From: Aurantiochytrium sp. KH105
Lineage: Eukaryota > Sar > Bigyra > Thraustochytrida > Thraustochytriidae
Direction: 5' to 3'
NCBI GenBank assembly: GCA_003116975.1
Contig: BGKB01000067.1
Span: 280,630 to 344,629 of the forward strand
Length of the DNA stretch: 64,000 nucleotides
Shown here: piece after piece, positions 11,271-21,900 of the stretch
Position numbering within the stretch: the stretch's first letter is position 1
Layout: each line of letters opens with the position of its first letter
Made by a program: the position numbers and the translations under genes
Notes under the pieces: generated by a model
What the model was told of the DNA's origin: nothing
Database searches by the model: none
Seen by the model: the letters and a program-made list of their open reading frames with translations, nothing else

Positions 11271-11966
11271 CTACTCCTTTTTCGCTTGTTTTTTGGGTCG
11301 GCCCGGAGATTTGCGCGGTTTCGTGGACGTTTGACGAGAGCTTGAATCCTGCGAGGCAGAGACCAAAGGTTCCTGGGGCGCTGGACCGCCTTGCGCTTCT
11401 GGAGCAACGTGATAACGCCAACGCTGAGCAAGACGGGGCACGAGGAATTTTGCCTTTGGAAAAGGCATGGAGGGATCGGGCGGAGCACCTGTCACATGTT
11501 CCAAGGGGACGATATCTTCGCAAACCAAGAGCTCTTCAAGGGGCATGGCGCTGTAGTATGGTCCCATGCGCTTTTTAATGTTGCTCCAGTGCGCGCTGGT
11601 TGTGCCGTCCTGCGCAATGAAAACCTGCCAGCCGGTGGGGCTGCCTTGGTCATCGACAAGCTTGTCGTGAAGGTTTCCGAGTTTGACGAAGACAAACTTG
11701 TTGCTCTTTTGCTTCGCGCGTGCTCGCTTCTTGCCGCGTCGCGGGGTCTTGGCTGTGGCCGCTGGCGTCTTCTCCTGCACCACGCTCACGGGCAGGTCAG
11801 CGTCCAACATGCCGGCGAGGGCATCCTTTGCCGCCTCCTCTGAAAAAGGATACCGCTGCGCAGCCGCGGCTTTCGGGGCGGGCTTTAGCACGGACTGCGC
11901 GGGGTCCTGCGCGGACTGCGCGGGGTTCGGGCCTGAGGCGGCGCTGGCGCTCTCCGAGGGCTCCAT
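11271..11966 (-). CDS. Unknown 231-residue basic protein with an AT-hook-like tail
   Basis: Not assigned to a family. From the ATG at 11966 the first 50 residues are Ala/Pro/Ser-rich with a PAQSAQDPAQS repeat. A strongly basic stretch TPRRGKKRARAKQK (about residues 74-87) could be a nuclear localisation signal. A compact middle part (NKFVFVKLGNLHDKLVDD, GWQVFIAQDGTTSAHW) looks folded, and the tail SPGRPKKQAKKE resembles an AT-hook. A nuclear DNA-binding role is inference only. The single exon is open throughout with protein-like composition. Confidence 0.65.
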   Translation of the reverse strand: MEPSESASAASGPNPAQSAQDPAQSVLKPAPKAAAAQRYPFSEEAAKDALAGMLDADLPVSVVQEKTPAATAKTPRRGKKRARAKQKSNKFVFVKLGNLHDKLVDDQGSPTGWQVFIAQDGTTSAHWSNIKKRMGPYYSAMPLEELLVCEDIVPLEHVTGAPPDPSMPFPKAKFLVPRLAQRWRYHVAPEAQGGPAPQEPLVSASQDSSSRQTSTKPRKSPGRPKKQAKKE

Positions 11967-13778
11967 TGTTGCGCGAAGCCTTTGTTATGTTTCTACTAGG
12001 CGTGTTGACGACTTGAAAAAATAAAGTAAAACTAACCACCACCAAAATGCAACTTGCCCATTAGGCCTATGTGCCGAGGGTCACCATCGTACGATCCAGA
12101 TCCTGATGTACGGCGGATGTTTTATCTGCGCTGGCATGGAATGCTCGATATAGAGCGCCGCAATGATATTTGGGGCTGGCAAGGGTGAAGAAGAGCATGA
12201 GCCGGGCTACAAAAGACTGCGTGAGAAGCAATTGCATCAGTCAGCGCAGCCTGCTGGCGTTTTGTACTTCATTCGCTAAGTCGGTGACTTTGCACTTTCA
12301 TTCGCTGTCACGACTCTGTGAGACGAGTAGCGGCTGCTGTCTGCCATCGTCCGTCCATCAAGCCATCAAGCCAACCAGCCAGCCAGCCAGCCATACATAC
12401 AGCCAGCCATACAGCCAGCCGTGCATTCATCCAGCAAGGCTCCCTGTCTCCCGCCGCAATCAAACAAACAAGCAAGCAAGTCTTTCCCCGCCAAGGTCTA
12501 CGTCCTGCATTACCTCCTTCTCCCTGCCCCCTGCTCCTTGCTCGTCCAAAGCCAAAGTGCCAACCCTGCCGTCAAGCATGCGCGGCGCTCTTCGTGATGG
12601 CTGGCCCGGACTCTGCTGTGCCCTCTCTGCTCCATTCCGCACCGCTCGACCTTGGTCGTGGCTGACTGACGCCGGGCCAAAAGAGTCAAGGCAGCTCTCC
12701 CTCTCCTCACCTCTCGCGCAATGCTCCAACCCCTACCTTCCTTCCTTCCTTCAAGTGCGCCGCGCGCAGTCCTGGTCGCAACCTTCGAGTTGCCTCGAAC
12801 GAGACCTGTCGCGTCGCGTCGCGTCGCGTCGCGTCGAGTTGTTTCGTTGATGCTTCGTGGATTCGTTGTTTCGTGCCGGTCAAGAATGCTTGTTTTTGTT
12901 GAAACTGCCTCGGGGTCGAGGCCGCGTCGCAGTGCTGTGCTACGCTGCGCCCCCTCTCCCCCTCCTACGAAGGCCGCGGTGCCAGGAGCACACCGTCCAT
13001 TGCGTTCCTGTGGACGCGACGATGGCCCGGCACGCGGATTGGACGCGCAATGCAACGAGCAGCAGTTGGCCGCTCAAACTGCAGCGGCAGCAGTCTAGTA
13101 CAGATGGACGCTCGCGTCCACGAGGTAGTAGTGTTCTACCCTCTTCCGGTCTCACTTCCCCGCGCCAGGACGCAAGGGAGGAGCTCCGACCCGGCCTGCT
13201 CCCCCTCTGAGCTGCAGCCTGGCTGTGCCGGCTGCCGCGCTGCGTCCAGCCTCTGCGCCGACCAAGTTCTCCTTCCCTTACACCTCTCGCAGCTGCTGCA
13301 GCTGCTCGCCCGCCGCTCGCTTGCGTTCCTCTCGCGCACCTCCCAAGTGCGCCCCGATTTCGCCAGCAAGACAAGACAAGACCTGGCAAGCTCCTGCATC
13401 TCAACCTGCGCATGCCGGGCCCTGCCCGCCCCGCCTCGCCTCGCCCGCTCGCCAGGCCTCGCCTCGCCTCGCGCCTCGCGCCGGCCCCGACTCCGCCGCG
13501 CCCTCGATCGATCTCTGCGCCGCGGCTGCGCGCTGCGCTGCGCTGCTGTGCGCCGCTGTGCGCGGGGCGGCCGCGGCGTGCCCGGCAGGAACTTGATAAC
13601 GCGATAACGCGGGTGAGGGAGGCTCGGAGGGGCCGCAAAAGCGTAGCTCTCGCTCGCTCGCCCGGAGCGGAGCGGAGCGAGGCGCGAGCTCGCGGGCAGG
13701 GCAGGGCAGACCCGCTTCGGAGAGAGCTGGCGGGCGCTGTCGAGGCGCGCGGCGAAGCGGGCGGGGCCGGAGGGTTGG
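11967..13778. other. Repeat-rich divergent spacer
   Basis: About 1.8 kb between divergent genes. Contains a CAGC/CCAT array (about 12351-12422), a GTCGC array (about 12807-12834) and very GC-rich DNA from 13400 on. Overlapping ORFs of more than 200 codons exist on both strands, but all are Arg/Ser/Pro/Ala low complexity, so I call none of them. Confidence 0.5.
12351..12422. repeat. CAGC/CAAG/CATA tetranucleotide-rich tract
   Basis: Imperfect four-base repeats (CAGC dominant, with CCAT, CAAG and ACAT units) in the spacer upstream of the hydroxylase gene. Confidence 0.85.
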
Positions 13779-15017
13779 ATGGGGATGATGATGATGAGCA
13801 TGGCCGCCCTGGAAGTCCCGGAGGTCCTCGCGGCCGGCGCCGAGGGCTTGGCGAGGGGCGCTCTCGCCGTCGCGGTGGCGACCTCCACGAGCAACTACGC
13901 GGTCAGCTGGCCGCAGGCAGCCTGGGTCGCGGCGGGCGGCGCCGGCGCCGCGTGGAAGTGGTGGTGGGCGGCAGGCTTCGAGCAGGGGGACGGGTTCGCG
14001 ACCCTGGCGCTGCTGGCCCCGGCGTTGGCCAGCCTCACGTACTGGGTCCATGGCCTCCTTTTGCTGCTGCTCGACATCGAAAAATGGCCCGCGCTGTACA
14101 AGTACAAGATTCAGCCCGGAAAGGATTTCGACGTCAAGCTCTTGCCCGGTCTGGTGAGGAACATTCTTGCCGGCCAAGTCTTCGTTGCCCTGCCCCTCTC
14201 GGTTGCCATCTGGTACTCAGGGCGCATCGAGATCTCGCCTCGTATCCCGGGCTTTGTTGAGATATTCGTGCACCTGGTTATCTTCCTTCTCGTGGACGAG
14301 GTTCTCTTTTACTACACACATCGTGCGTGCCACGAGTTTCCTTTTCTTTACAAGCACGTGCACAAGATACACCACCAATATACGGCCCCTATCGGGCTGG
14401 CGGCCGACTATTGTCATCCTCTGGAGCACCTCTTTGTGAACCTTATTCCTAATCTTGCTGGAGCTCTTCTTGTGCGCGCACATGCGGTCACCTTCATTTT
14501 CTGGTGGGTCATTGTAAGTTTGGCGTTTTCTGCGGATGCTTCGCTTCGAGACCGCAAAATGTACTGACTTGTCCTTTGTTTCAATATGCGCAGACTGTTA
14601 TTGGAACGCAATGTAATCATTCGGGCTACAGGATGTGGTGGCTCCCGCAGAGCGAGGACAACCCGAACATGCACGATTTGCACCACATGAAGTTCACGTG
14701 TAAGTTCCTTGTTTCGCTTTGCTTCGCTGAGAAACGAGGGAGACTGACACGCTTCACGCGCACATGGATGGATGGCTTCGTTTGGATTGGATTGGATTGG
14801 ATTGGACTGGAATTGTTTTCATTTGTGACAATTTTCTTATTCGCTTTCTTGCTTATCGATCTGTACAAATCAAATGAACTCATCCGTTGCTGCTGCTATC
14901 CGGTGGTGGTCGCACGCAACAGGCAACTTCGGCTCAATGGGGATTTTAGATAAGCTGCACGGCACGTACAGAGATTGGCGCGAAGTAACCGGAAAGGTCA
15001 GCAAAAAGACCTTGTGA
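13779..15017 (+). CDS. Fatty acid hydroxylase-superfamily membrane protein, three exons
   Basis: Di-iron membrane oxidase of the sterol desaturase/fatty acid hydroxylase superfamily, probably in the ER. Model: 13779-14513, 14594-14699, 14923-15017, 311 residues. Donors are GTAAGT twice and acceptors GCGCAG and CAACAG; phases 0 and 1 fit exactly. Histidine boxes are THRACHE, HKIHHQY and, only after splicing, HDLHHMKF, followed by NFGSMGILDKLHGTY. The unspliced ORF would lack the third box, so the introns are needed for a working enzyme. Several hydrophobic segments (around residues 80-100, 125-150, 160-180, 225-245) flank the boxes. The motif set is closest to FAXDC2/ERG25-type enzymes; the substrate (sterol or fatty chain) cannot be decided. 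A starting run of Met codons leaves the exact start uncertain by a few residues. Confidence 0.88.
14700..14922 (+). other. Intron with a GGATT repeat
   Basis: Second intron of the hydroxylase gene. It contains about five GGATT/GGACT pentamers near 14784-14812 and ends in CAACAG. Confidence 0.85.
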
Positions 15018-15349
15018 GCGAGCGCACAAGGCCAATTTACTTCTTCCACTGGATGACGACGATGATGTGTGCGTGTGTGTGTATATGTGGCTCGAGCCGC
15101 GCTGGCTGCCCGGCTGGTTCATTGGCGGGCTTGTTAGCTGATGTATGTATAAAGTAACGTAGAGAGGCGATCTTCTCCACCAACCAGTTCTCTCGCGTGC
15201 GATATCTGGCTTGATCTCTTGGTCTCTGCTTCGTGGCCTCCTCGTCCAGAACCTCTTGTTCCACAGTTTCCGAGGAGGAAGAAAAAGGCGCGGGCTACCT
15301 AGCTAGCCAGCAACGCCTGCGCTCCACACGCTTGTTGCGAGAGCAGCCC
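15018..15349. other. Convergent spacer
   Basis: The 3' flanks of the hydroxylase and the symporter gene. A GTGTGTG stretch lies near 15070-15082. No gene seen. Confidence 0.5.
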
Positions 15350-15671
15350 TTAGGCAAAGATGGACACTTGCGTGACCCAGCAGGCAAAAATGAGCACTGC
15401 GAGACCCTGGATGACGCGCTTGCGCAAAAGGCAGGCGTCAAGAAAGTGCGGCGAAAGCGAGGAATCGTCGAGGCACTGATACGAAGTGCTAGCTTCACGA
15501 GCCATGAGCTTGTCAAAGAGCTTCCAGCTGAAAAAGAGCGAATCGTAATCAGAATCATTGTTGCCTTCGTGGGCCGAGTTGGTGCTGCCCTCGAGTCCAC
15601 TACCCTCGTGGTTGTTCTCGCGGCGAGGGGCATCCCGAATCGCCCACGAGTTTCCACCATCCTCGCCGTCT

Positions 15672-15703
<32 letters not shown>

Positions 15704-17305
15704 TTGGCAATCAGCATCTTGAGACTCGAAGCTGTCCTCTACTTGGCCATCCTGCGAAGATACACGGAGGAAGTGCGAAAGGCCAAAGAGGAGAAACGTG
15801 CACACCCAAAAGCTCACTGCGGCGTAGTGGAGGAAGTTGGACATGGTGAAGATGCCAAACATCTTATCACCAGCAACATCCTCGATCACCTCGAGCACGA
15901 GACGGACAGCGCCCACACTGACGCCAGCCTTGAGCGTGATCTCACCCGCACGACGCGTAGGAATACGCGACACCATGCCCCAAATGTAGACACAGAGCAG
16001 CGGCGGGCCGAGGTACGCCTGCGGCTTGTTAATGATGGTAAAAAGGCTGCTGCCCAAGTACGGCATGACGGGAAGCCAGGCGAGCGCAAGAAGGGCAAGC
16101 ACGATGATGGTGATGCGCCCGACGAGCACGAGGCGCTCCTCCGTCGCTTCCGGGTACCATTGGCGCCAGACAGTGAGTGCAAAGAGAGTTCCCGAAGAGT
16201 TGAAGACGCTGGCAAGTGCAGACATGAGCGCCGAGAGCATGCTGGCGATAATGAGTCCGCGCATGTTTTTGGGCACAACATTGAGCACGAGCCACGGGTA
16301 CGAGGAGTCGTAGTTGAATTTCTCGAGCTCAGCGGGTGTGAGGCGCTCCTCGACGAGAACGCGCGCGCAGAGACCGGGCACGACCATGATGAAAAAAGGA
16401 ATAAACTTGAGCGTGGCCGCAAAGAGGCAACCGACCTGGCCGTGCGCGACGTTCTTCGCCGCCAGCGTGCGCTGGACAATGACCTGATCGACGCCAAAGT
16501 ACCAAGGCGCAAAGGTGTAAAAGCCAAAGATGAAGCCGGTCCAGGGCATCGTGGGGTCCGAGCTCGGACGAAAAAGATGCATAAAGCGCGGGTCCACGTC
16601 GTCGAGGGCATTGACAGAGTCGACAAGGCCGGACCAGCCCCCGACCGCGCCAAGCGAGTACGCGAGCATAATGAAGCCGCCTGCCACGAGCACGATCGTT
16701 TGCAGAACCTCGGTGTAGATGACGGCCTCGAGGCCGCCGACGACCGTGTAGAGCGTGGTGAAGGCGATGAGAAGCACGACGGCGACTGTCTTGTTGACGT
16801 CGAGGAGCTCGACGAGGATCAGCTGACCGGCAAAGAGGGTGGCGCTGATGCGCGAAAGCACATAGACAGCGAGGGAGACGGCGACCATGATGGTCTTGCA
16901 CTTGAGGTTGTAGCGGCGCTCGAGATAGTCGGGTGTGGTCTCGATGGCCGCGCTCAGGTACGTGGGCAGAAAGAACATGCCCAGCGCGAGGACGCAGATG
17001 ACGGCGCCGATCTCGTAAAAGGCCGTGGCCACGCCCGAAGAGGCCGCGCCTCCCGCGAGTCCGACAAAGTGCTCGCTGCCGATGTTGCTCGCAAAGAGCG
17101 AGAAGCCGACGGCCGTAAAGCGCACGCTGCGGTCCGCGAGAAAGTAGCCCGCGGACGTCTGCTTCCCGCTCCGAAAGCTGACCCACGCAAAGATGATAAT
17201 GACCACCACGTAGTACAGAATCAGGGTGACCCAGTCGCCGACGCCCATGGCGTTGGCGATGCTGGCCTTGCCCAGCGCGTCCTCATTCGCCACGGCGTCC
17301 GCCAT
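15350..17305 (-). CDS. Sodium/solute symporter, SLC5 (SGLT-like) family
   Basis: Plasma-membrane cotransporter of the SSF family, 651 residues from the first ATG (MADAVANED). About 13-14 hydrophobic helices. Family hallmarks: the first-helix region GDWVTLILYYVVV, AGYFLADRSV, ASNIGSEHFVGLAGGAA (SGLT-type substrate/sodium region), GGLEAVIYTEVLQ and GVDQVIVQRTLAAKN. The last two are typical of sugar and inositol transporters in the family, but the substrate cannot be fixed. A large hydrophilic loop near residues 540-610 holds a ten-residue glutamine run (CTG repeat at 15672-15702 on the plus strand) and an acidic stretch, before a final helix (VIQGLAVLIFACWVTQ). The loop length is unusual and it is probably disordered. 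Confidence 0.92.
15672..15702. repeat. CTG/CAG trinucleotide run encoding polyQ
   Basis: Ten in-frame glutamines (CAG on the minus strand) in the hydrophilic loop of the SLC5-like transporter. Confidence 0.95.
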
Positions 17306-18701
17306 CTTCCCCAAAGTCTCCTCTTTCTCCTGCTCCTGCTCCTGCCGCTGCTGCGCTCGCCGCTACGAAGGCCTCCTCCTCGAGCTCCTGCTGCTCCTCC
17401 AGGTAGCCGACAAGGGCTTCCCGCTGCCGCGTCTCGGCCTCGTCGTCACGCGATCTCCGCCTCGTGCGCGCGGGCGCGGGGCTCGCCGTGCGCGCGGGCG
17501 GGCGCGGGCGGGCGGGCGAACGGGACCGGGTCCGTGCGGGCGCGAGCGCGGGCGTGCGTGCGGGCGAGCGAGCGCGAGCGGCGACCGCGCGGCGTCCGTT
17601 CGGGTTCTGGGTCGAGCGAGCGAGGCGCGCTGCTCGTAACAAAGTGAGGCGCGCTTTGCATGCGTCCATGCATGCCTGCGTGCACGCGGGTCCAGGATCG
17701 CGCTCCCGCGCCGCCTGCGCGGGCGGGGCGGGCGCGCGCAGGCCGGCAGCGCGGGCGGCCTCGCGCCGCGGGGCCGACGAGGCCGCGCGGCGGCGCAGCG
17801 AGCGGGGCGGGGAGACGAGGCGGGCGCCGCGGGGACCAGGCGGGGGCTAGGGATTGCGGTAGCCGGGCGGTAGGCGGAGGGCCGCAAGTGGAGAATGGCG
17901 GCGCGCAAGTGGGGAATGCAGGGCGCGCGACTTGCGGGCGGGTATAAGTGTGTTTGGGAGTGGGTGTGTTTGGCGGGTTGTTGTGCAGGTATAGTGGGCG
18001 AGAGGCAGGAGGACAAAGAGAGCGAGGAGGAGGAGAAAGAGCAGCGCGAGGATACGCTCGAGGATACGGCCGCCGGCGCGGAGGCCCTGCAGCAGCAGGC
18101 AGCTGCAGAGCGCGGCGCGGGAGGGCGCAGAGGCCCTGCACAAAAGCCCCGCCGCAGAGCACGGGCAGAGGCGCGGCGCGGGGCGCTGGGCGGGGAATGG
18201 CGATGGCGATGATGATGACGATGGCGATGGAGATGTCGAAGACGACGATAAGACGCCACGCACGACGACGACAACGACGACACCAAGGACGGCGACGCCA
18301 GCGACGACGAGGACGAGGACGAGGGCGAGGACGAGGAGGACGAGAAGTGCAGGCAGGAGCTGGGAAAGCGCCGGGCGCGGAGGTGCGAGGAGCAGAAGCG
18401 CGGGCCCTCCCTCCGGAGTCCTCGCGCGTGGCTCAGCAGCGCGTCGACGCGGGAGACCTCGCGGCGGCGTGGTCGCGAGTAACGCGGCGGCACGTGCAGG
18501 CGCGCGGAGGCGAGACGCGCGGGATAGAGACGGCGCGGCGAAGACGGCCCTCGCTCGTGTCGCGACTGAGACTCGCGAGGGAGGTCTCGGGCCGGGCTAA
18601 ATGCCGGCGAGCAGCTGAGCGAGGAGGAGGAGGAGGAGGAGGAGGAGAAGAGTCCTCGATGCATCTCGTGCGTTCAGGAGACGAGACCAGACCTCGCGTG
18701 C

Positions 18702-18742
<41 letters not shown>

Positions 18743-19056
18743 CGCGCACGGAGCGCGGGAGAGGCGGAGATGGCCGCGGACGCGCTTCGCGCCAAAGCGC
18801 GTGAGCGAGAATCCGCTCGAGGGACGGCGTGGCGTCGAACGGACGAACCCCAGACCTGGCCTGCAGGAGCAGCAAGAAAGACTGCGAGGAGAAGGGAGCA
18901 AAAGCAGCAAGACTGCAAGACTGCAAGCAAAACCCGAACGCCGCGGAGGAGGAGAAGAAGAAGAGCTCTCTCGGGACGCAGAGCGGAGCAGCGCAGAGCA
19001 GAGCAGCGGCCGAGGACGAGTAGACGGACGGCCAGCCTGTCTAGAGAGCGAGCCCG
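17306..19056. other. GC-rich divergent spacer, symporter / H3 variant
   Basis: 1.75 kb with extreme GC content. A GGA run at 18621-18648 and a GAGACC hexamer array at 18703-18741 lie upstream of the H3-like gene. The ORFs here (up to about 430 codons, both strands) are Arg/Pro/Ser/Ala low complexity and overlap each other, so none is called. Confidence 0.5.
18703..18741. repeat. GAGACC hexanucleotide array
   Basis: About six copies of GAGACC about 320 bp upstream of the histone H3-like start codon. Confidence 0.9.
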
Positions 19057-19512
19057 ATGGCGCGCAAGAAGCAGACAGTGTACAAGGCGGTGGGGGCCAA
19101 GGCGCCACGCATGAGGCCCGTCATGGTCTCTGAGCAGCACCAGCAGCAGAGGTGGCAGCAAGACAAAGGCGTGCTTGCGGGCGGGGCGAGAGGGGGCGCC
19201 CAGCGCGATCTCGTGCTTCCGCGAAACGTGGAGGGAAAGCGAGCGCGGAGACTTGCGACGGAAGAAGACCTGGACCTTATCATTCGCAGAGGACCTTTTC
19301 GACGTCTGGTCAAGGGACTCGTCCGCGAAAAGACGGACCTCCGAATATCGGGCGCTGCGCTCGCAAGTTTGCAAGAGGCCGCCGAGACCTACCTCGTTGG
19401 CGTCTTTCGCGACGCCGGCGTGAGCGCCTCAGCGTCACACCGCGTCTTTGTACGCTCCAAAGACCTCGCGCTCGCACGCAGAATTCGAGGTCTCGCGCCT
19501 TCTTGTGTATAA
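19057..19512 (+). CDS. Divergent histone H3 variant
   Basis: A 151-residue intronless gene for an H3-fold protein. The tail aligns residue for residue with canonical H3: MARKKQTVYKAVGAKAPR keeps R2, K4, Q5, T6, K9, G12, K14, P16 and R17, but changes T3 to K, R8 to Y, S10 to A and T11 to V. The core keeps PFRRLVK, KTDLR, LQEAAETYLVG and a C-terminal LARRIRG. The region before the alpha-1 helix is longer and unlike H3 (HQQQRWQQDKG, RNVEGKRARR). Loop 1 is not lengthened (one residue shorter between FRRLV and KTDLR), and the usual Thr after the alpha-2 helix is Ala. Canonical H3 has 135 residues. It is therefore a deviant H3: a lineage-specific variant, perhaps centromeric, but without the usual CenH3 loop insertion. 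A tail this conserved implies it still receives some H3 marks. Confidence 0.85.
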   Translation: MARKKQTVYKAVGAKAPRMRPVMVSEQHQQQRWQQDKGVLAGGARGGAQRDLVLPRNVEGKRARRLATEEDLDLIIRRGPFRRLVKGLVREKTDLRISGAALASLQEAAETYLVGVFRDAGVSASASHRVFVRSKDLALARRIRGLAPSCV

Positions 19513-20166
19513 TGAATAAATAATGAATGTATGAATGGATGGAAAGATGGATGTCATCATTTGATTGACGGTGCGTTCACTTACTTCATCAGCTGCTATG
19601 GCGCTTACTTTGGCTCGCTTGCTTGCTGGCTGGCTGGCTGGCTGGCGGACCCGCTGGCCCGCTGGCCCGCTGGCTGATCGGGTCAGTGCCCTTGCTTGCT
19701 TGTTTGCTTGCTTGCTCGCTCGCTCGCCTTCAAAAAAAAATTATAAAACCTAGACCTTGCCGGTGGAGATGTGAAGCCATGCCCCCACTGGCCTTTCGTG
19801 CGCTGATTCGTTTGCGAGACAGCAACCGCTGACTACTCGTACAAAGAAAAGAAACAAAGGTTGGTGCAGTGGCAGCTAGCCTGGGGATGATGGCCTGCCA
19901 AAACAAACCACACCATCATCACCCATTATCTTACTGAGAACAATCGAAAAAGGGTGTGTACTCTGTGCCTCTTTCTTTCATTCGTGAGGGCGCGGAGCGT
20001 GGCGCTTTCGGCTTTGGAGAAGAGAAGAACCTCGCGCGCTTGGCTGCCGCCAATCGTGGCGTCAACGCGTCGAGGGGGCGAAAAGGACATCGACGTGGCA
20101 GCGGCGTCACGGAACCAAAAGGTAGTGGTCTGGTTCTCCTTTTGGCTGTCAGTGCGGCGGAGGCCG
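19513..20166. other. Spacer upstream of a coiled-coil gene
   Basis: Contains GCTGGCTGGC and CCGCTGGC repeats (about 19620-19676) and GCTT/GCTC runs (about 19695-19728). The downstream reading frame is open from about 19954 but has no ATG supporting a longer protein. Confidence 0.45.
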
Positions 20167-21900
20167 ATGCCGAAGAGCAAGCCGCCCTTGCGCAAAGGGC
20201 AGAGCACGCGGAGTACTGCAGGAAGCGCCACCGCAAGACCCGGGACGACCAAGAGCGCGGGCGCGGCCAAAGGTGCGAGCTCGAGGCGTCTCCCAAGCGT
20301 GATTCAACGGGCATCGACTGTCAGCGCCATTAGTTCGGGATCTCGAAAAAGCACCGCAAAACCATCGCTGAAGAGAGGCGCCTCCAAGACGGGCAACAAA
20401 CTGCTCAAGAAAGATGGCAAGTCCAAGGCCGCTGCCACTGAAGCCACTCTTTTGGCCCGTGCAGAAAGCGCAGAAAACAAAGCCGAGGTCCAGCGTGAGC
20501 AACTCGAGCATGCCCTTATGCGCATGGCAGAACTCGAAGAGCAACTGCTCCGCGTCGACGCGTGCCGAGAAAAGGAAGTCAACGCAAAAATTTGCGCAGA
20601 AGACGAAGTCGAGGGCCTACAAACGCAAATAAACTTGCTGCAGGCGGACGTTGCCGAAGCTCGACACGAGGCCGCACAAAATGCCGAGGAGCGAGACACC
20701 GCCGTTGCGGCGCGCGCCGCCATGGAAAAGGAACGTGACGACGCTCTCCAGCAAGCTAAAGACGCGCTCTTGCATGCCGAAGCAATGCAGGCACAGTGCT
20801 CCATGGCGCAGGATGCAAACCAAAAGGCCCAAATTATCATGGAAGAGGCCACAAGTCGCGACCAGCTCCGAGAGGAAGAAGCGCGCAAAAGGCGCATCGA
20901 GGTCGAGCGTCGAGAGCAGGTTGCGCGCGAGGCTCAGGCTGACGCGCGCAAGGAGGCAACCGAGATTCAGGCGCGCGCAGATGTGGAACGCAAAGCGCTG
21001 CGTGCAAAATTACGTGCAGCAAGGGACGAGACTGTTCTCGTGCGTGATCAGCTTCGTGCGCGCCAAGAGGAGGTGGAGCTCTTGGCGGAAAAACTGCGTC
21101 AGCCGCGACCAGCGCTCGAGCAGGTGCGCGACGAAATGCGCGAGATCATTCAGCATCTCTTGCGAGCACTGCAAGAAAAAGTTGCTGAAAGAGACGCTCT
21201 GCGCGGCGGCGAGTCCCTTCGATGGAAAATCATTCACACCAAGATGGAGACGCTCACGGATCAGATTGGTCGCATCTTTGACATTTTCGCGTCCAAGGTC
21301 TACGAGAAGGAGGCCCTCATCGCTGGCCTCCAGGCAGATCTCGAGAAGCAACATGCGGCCCATGCCGAAACCAAATCCCAAGTTGTCGTCGTGCGCAGCG
21401 AGCAAGACATGCTCAAGCTTCTCTTTCACGCAGAACCCAACCTATTTTTGCGCTCTGGATATCATCCGCGCAGTGGCGCTGCACGCTTTGGGGCCCTCGT
21501 AGCCAATGGCGCGCCGCAGCGCATCTCAAACCAGCGCGAATTCGCACGAAAGGGCCTTCCAAAAGCAAAAGGGGCGATGAGTGCTGTTGAGAATGCGAGA
21601 GGAGGCGGCGTCTCGGACGACATGCGCGCGCAGGACGAGTCGCCGGTTCCTTTGCGCGCGCGACTACTTTTGAGCGCCACGCGGGCCGATGAAGTTGCAA
21701 GAATCATTGAGCGAAACCGCACTTGGAATGACGAGTGCTCGACGCTCCTCTTGACGTGTTGTATCGCGTGCGGGGCCTTTTTCCTCGATGCGGACATGGC
21801 TTGGCCTTGCGCGTGTGCCTCTTCGCACGCCTTGACGACGGAGCATGAGGCGTATACCATGCTCGCAAGCGAACTCTACCCAAGTCCCGCACTTCTATAG
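20167..21900 (+). CDS. Unknown coiled-coil protein, 577 residues
   Basis: First ATG of the clean coding frame is at 20167 (MPKSKPPLRKGQ). The first ~90 residues are basic and Ser/Thr/Lys-rich, with no fold expected. From about residue 95 to 400 the sequence is almost pure heptad-type coiled coil rich in Ala, Glu, Arg and Gln (AESAENKAEVQREQLEHAL, EERDTAVAARAAMEKER). After that comes QLRARQEEVELLAEKLRQ, a helical middle, and a Cys-rich tail (LLTCCIACGAFF, AWPCACASSHAL). A cytoskeletal or basal-body scaffold role would fit but is not shown. No known domain recognised. The extension to 19954 has no ATG and reads poorly, so I leave it out. Confidence 0.75.
   Translation: MPKSKPPLRKGQSTRSTAGSATARPGTTKSAGAAKGASSRRLPSVIQRASTVSAISSGSRKSTAKPSLKRGASKTGNKLLKKDGKSKAAATEATLLARAESAENKAEVQREQLEHALMRMAELEEQLLRVDACREKEVNAKICAEDEVEGLQTQINLLQADVAEARHEAAQNAEERDTAVAARAAMEKERDDALQQAKDALLHAEAMQAQCSMAQDANQKAQIIMEEATSRDQLREEEARKRRIEVERREQVAREAQADARKEATEIQARADVERKALRAKLRAARDETVLVRDQLRARQEEVELLAEKLRQPRPALEQVRDEMREIIQHLLRALQEKVAERDALRGGESLRWKIIHTKMETLTDQIGRIFDIFASKVYEKEALIAGLQADLEKQHAAHAETKSQVVVVRSEQDMLKLLFHAEPNLFLRSGYHPRSGAARFGALVANGAPQRISNQREFARKGLPKAKGAMSAVENARGGGVSDDMRAQDESPVPLRARLLLSATRADEVARIIERNRTWNDECSTLLLTCCIACGAFFLDADMAWPCACASSHALTTEHEAYTMLASELYPSPALL

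Noticed and set aside
12170-14260. ORFs of 180-280 codons in the 12-14 kb spacer
   Set aside because: Mutually overlapping on both strands and dominated by Ser/Arg/Ala/Pro. The hydroxylase start is better supported.
15233-17647. 804-codon plus-strand ORF
   Set aside because: It is exactly antisense to the well-supported SLC5 transporter. Its product is charged low complexity created by the complement of hydrophobic codons.
17363-19114. Long ORFs on both strands (433 and 388 codons)
   Set aside because: Arg/Pro/Ser/Ala low complexity from GC-rich repeats, overlapping each other, with no domain.
19057-19512. Calling the H3-like protein CenH3
   Set aside because: The tail is H3-like and loop 1 is shorter, not longer, so the standard centromeric signature is incomplete.
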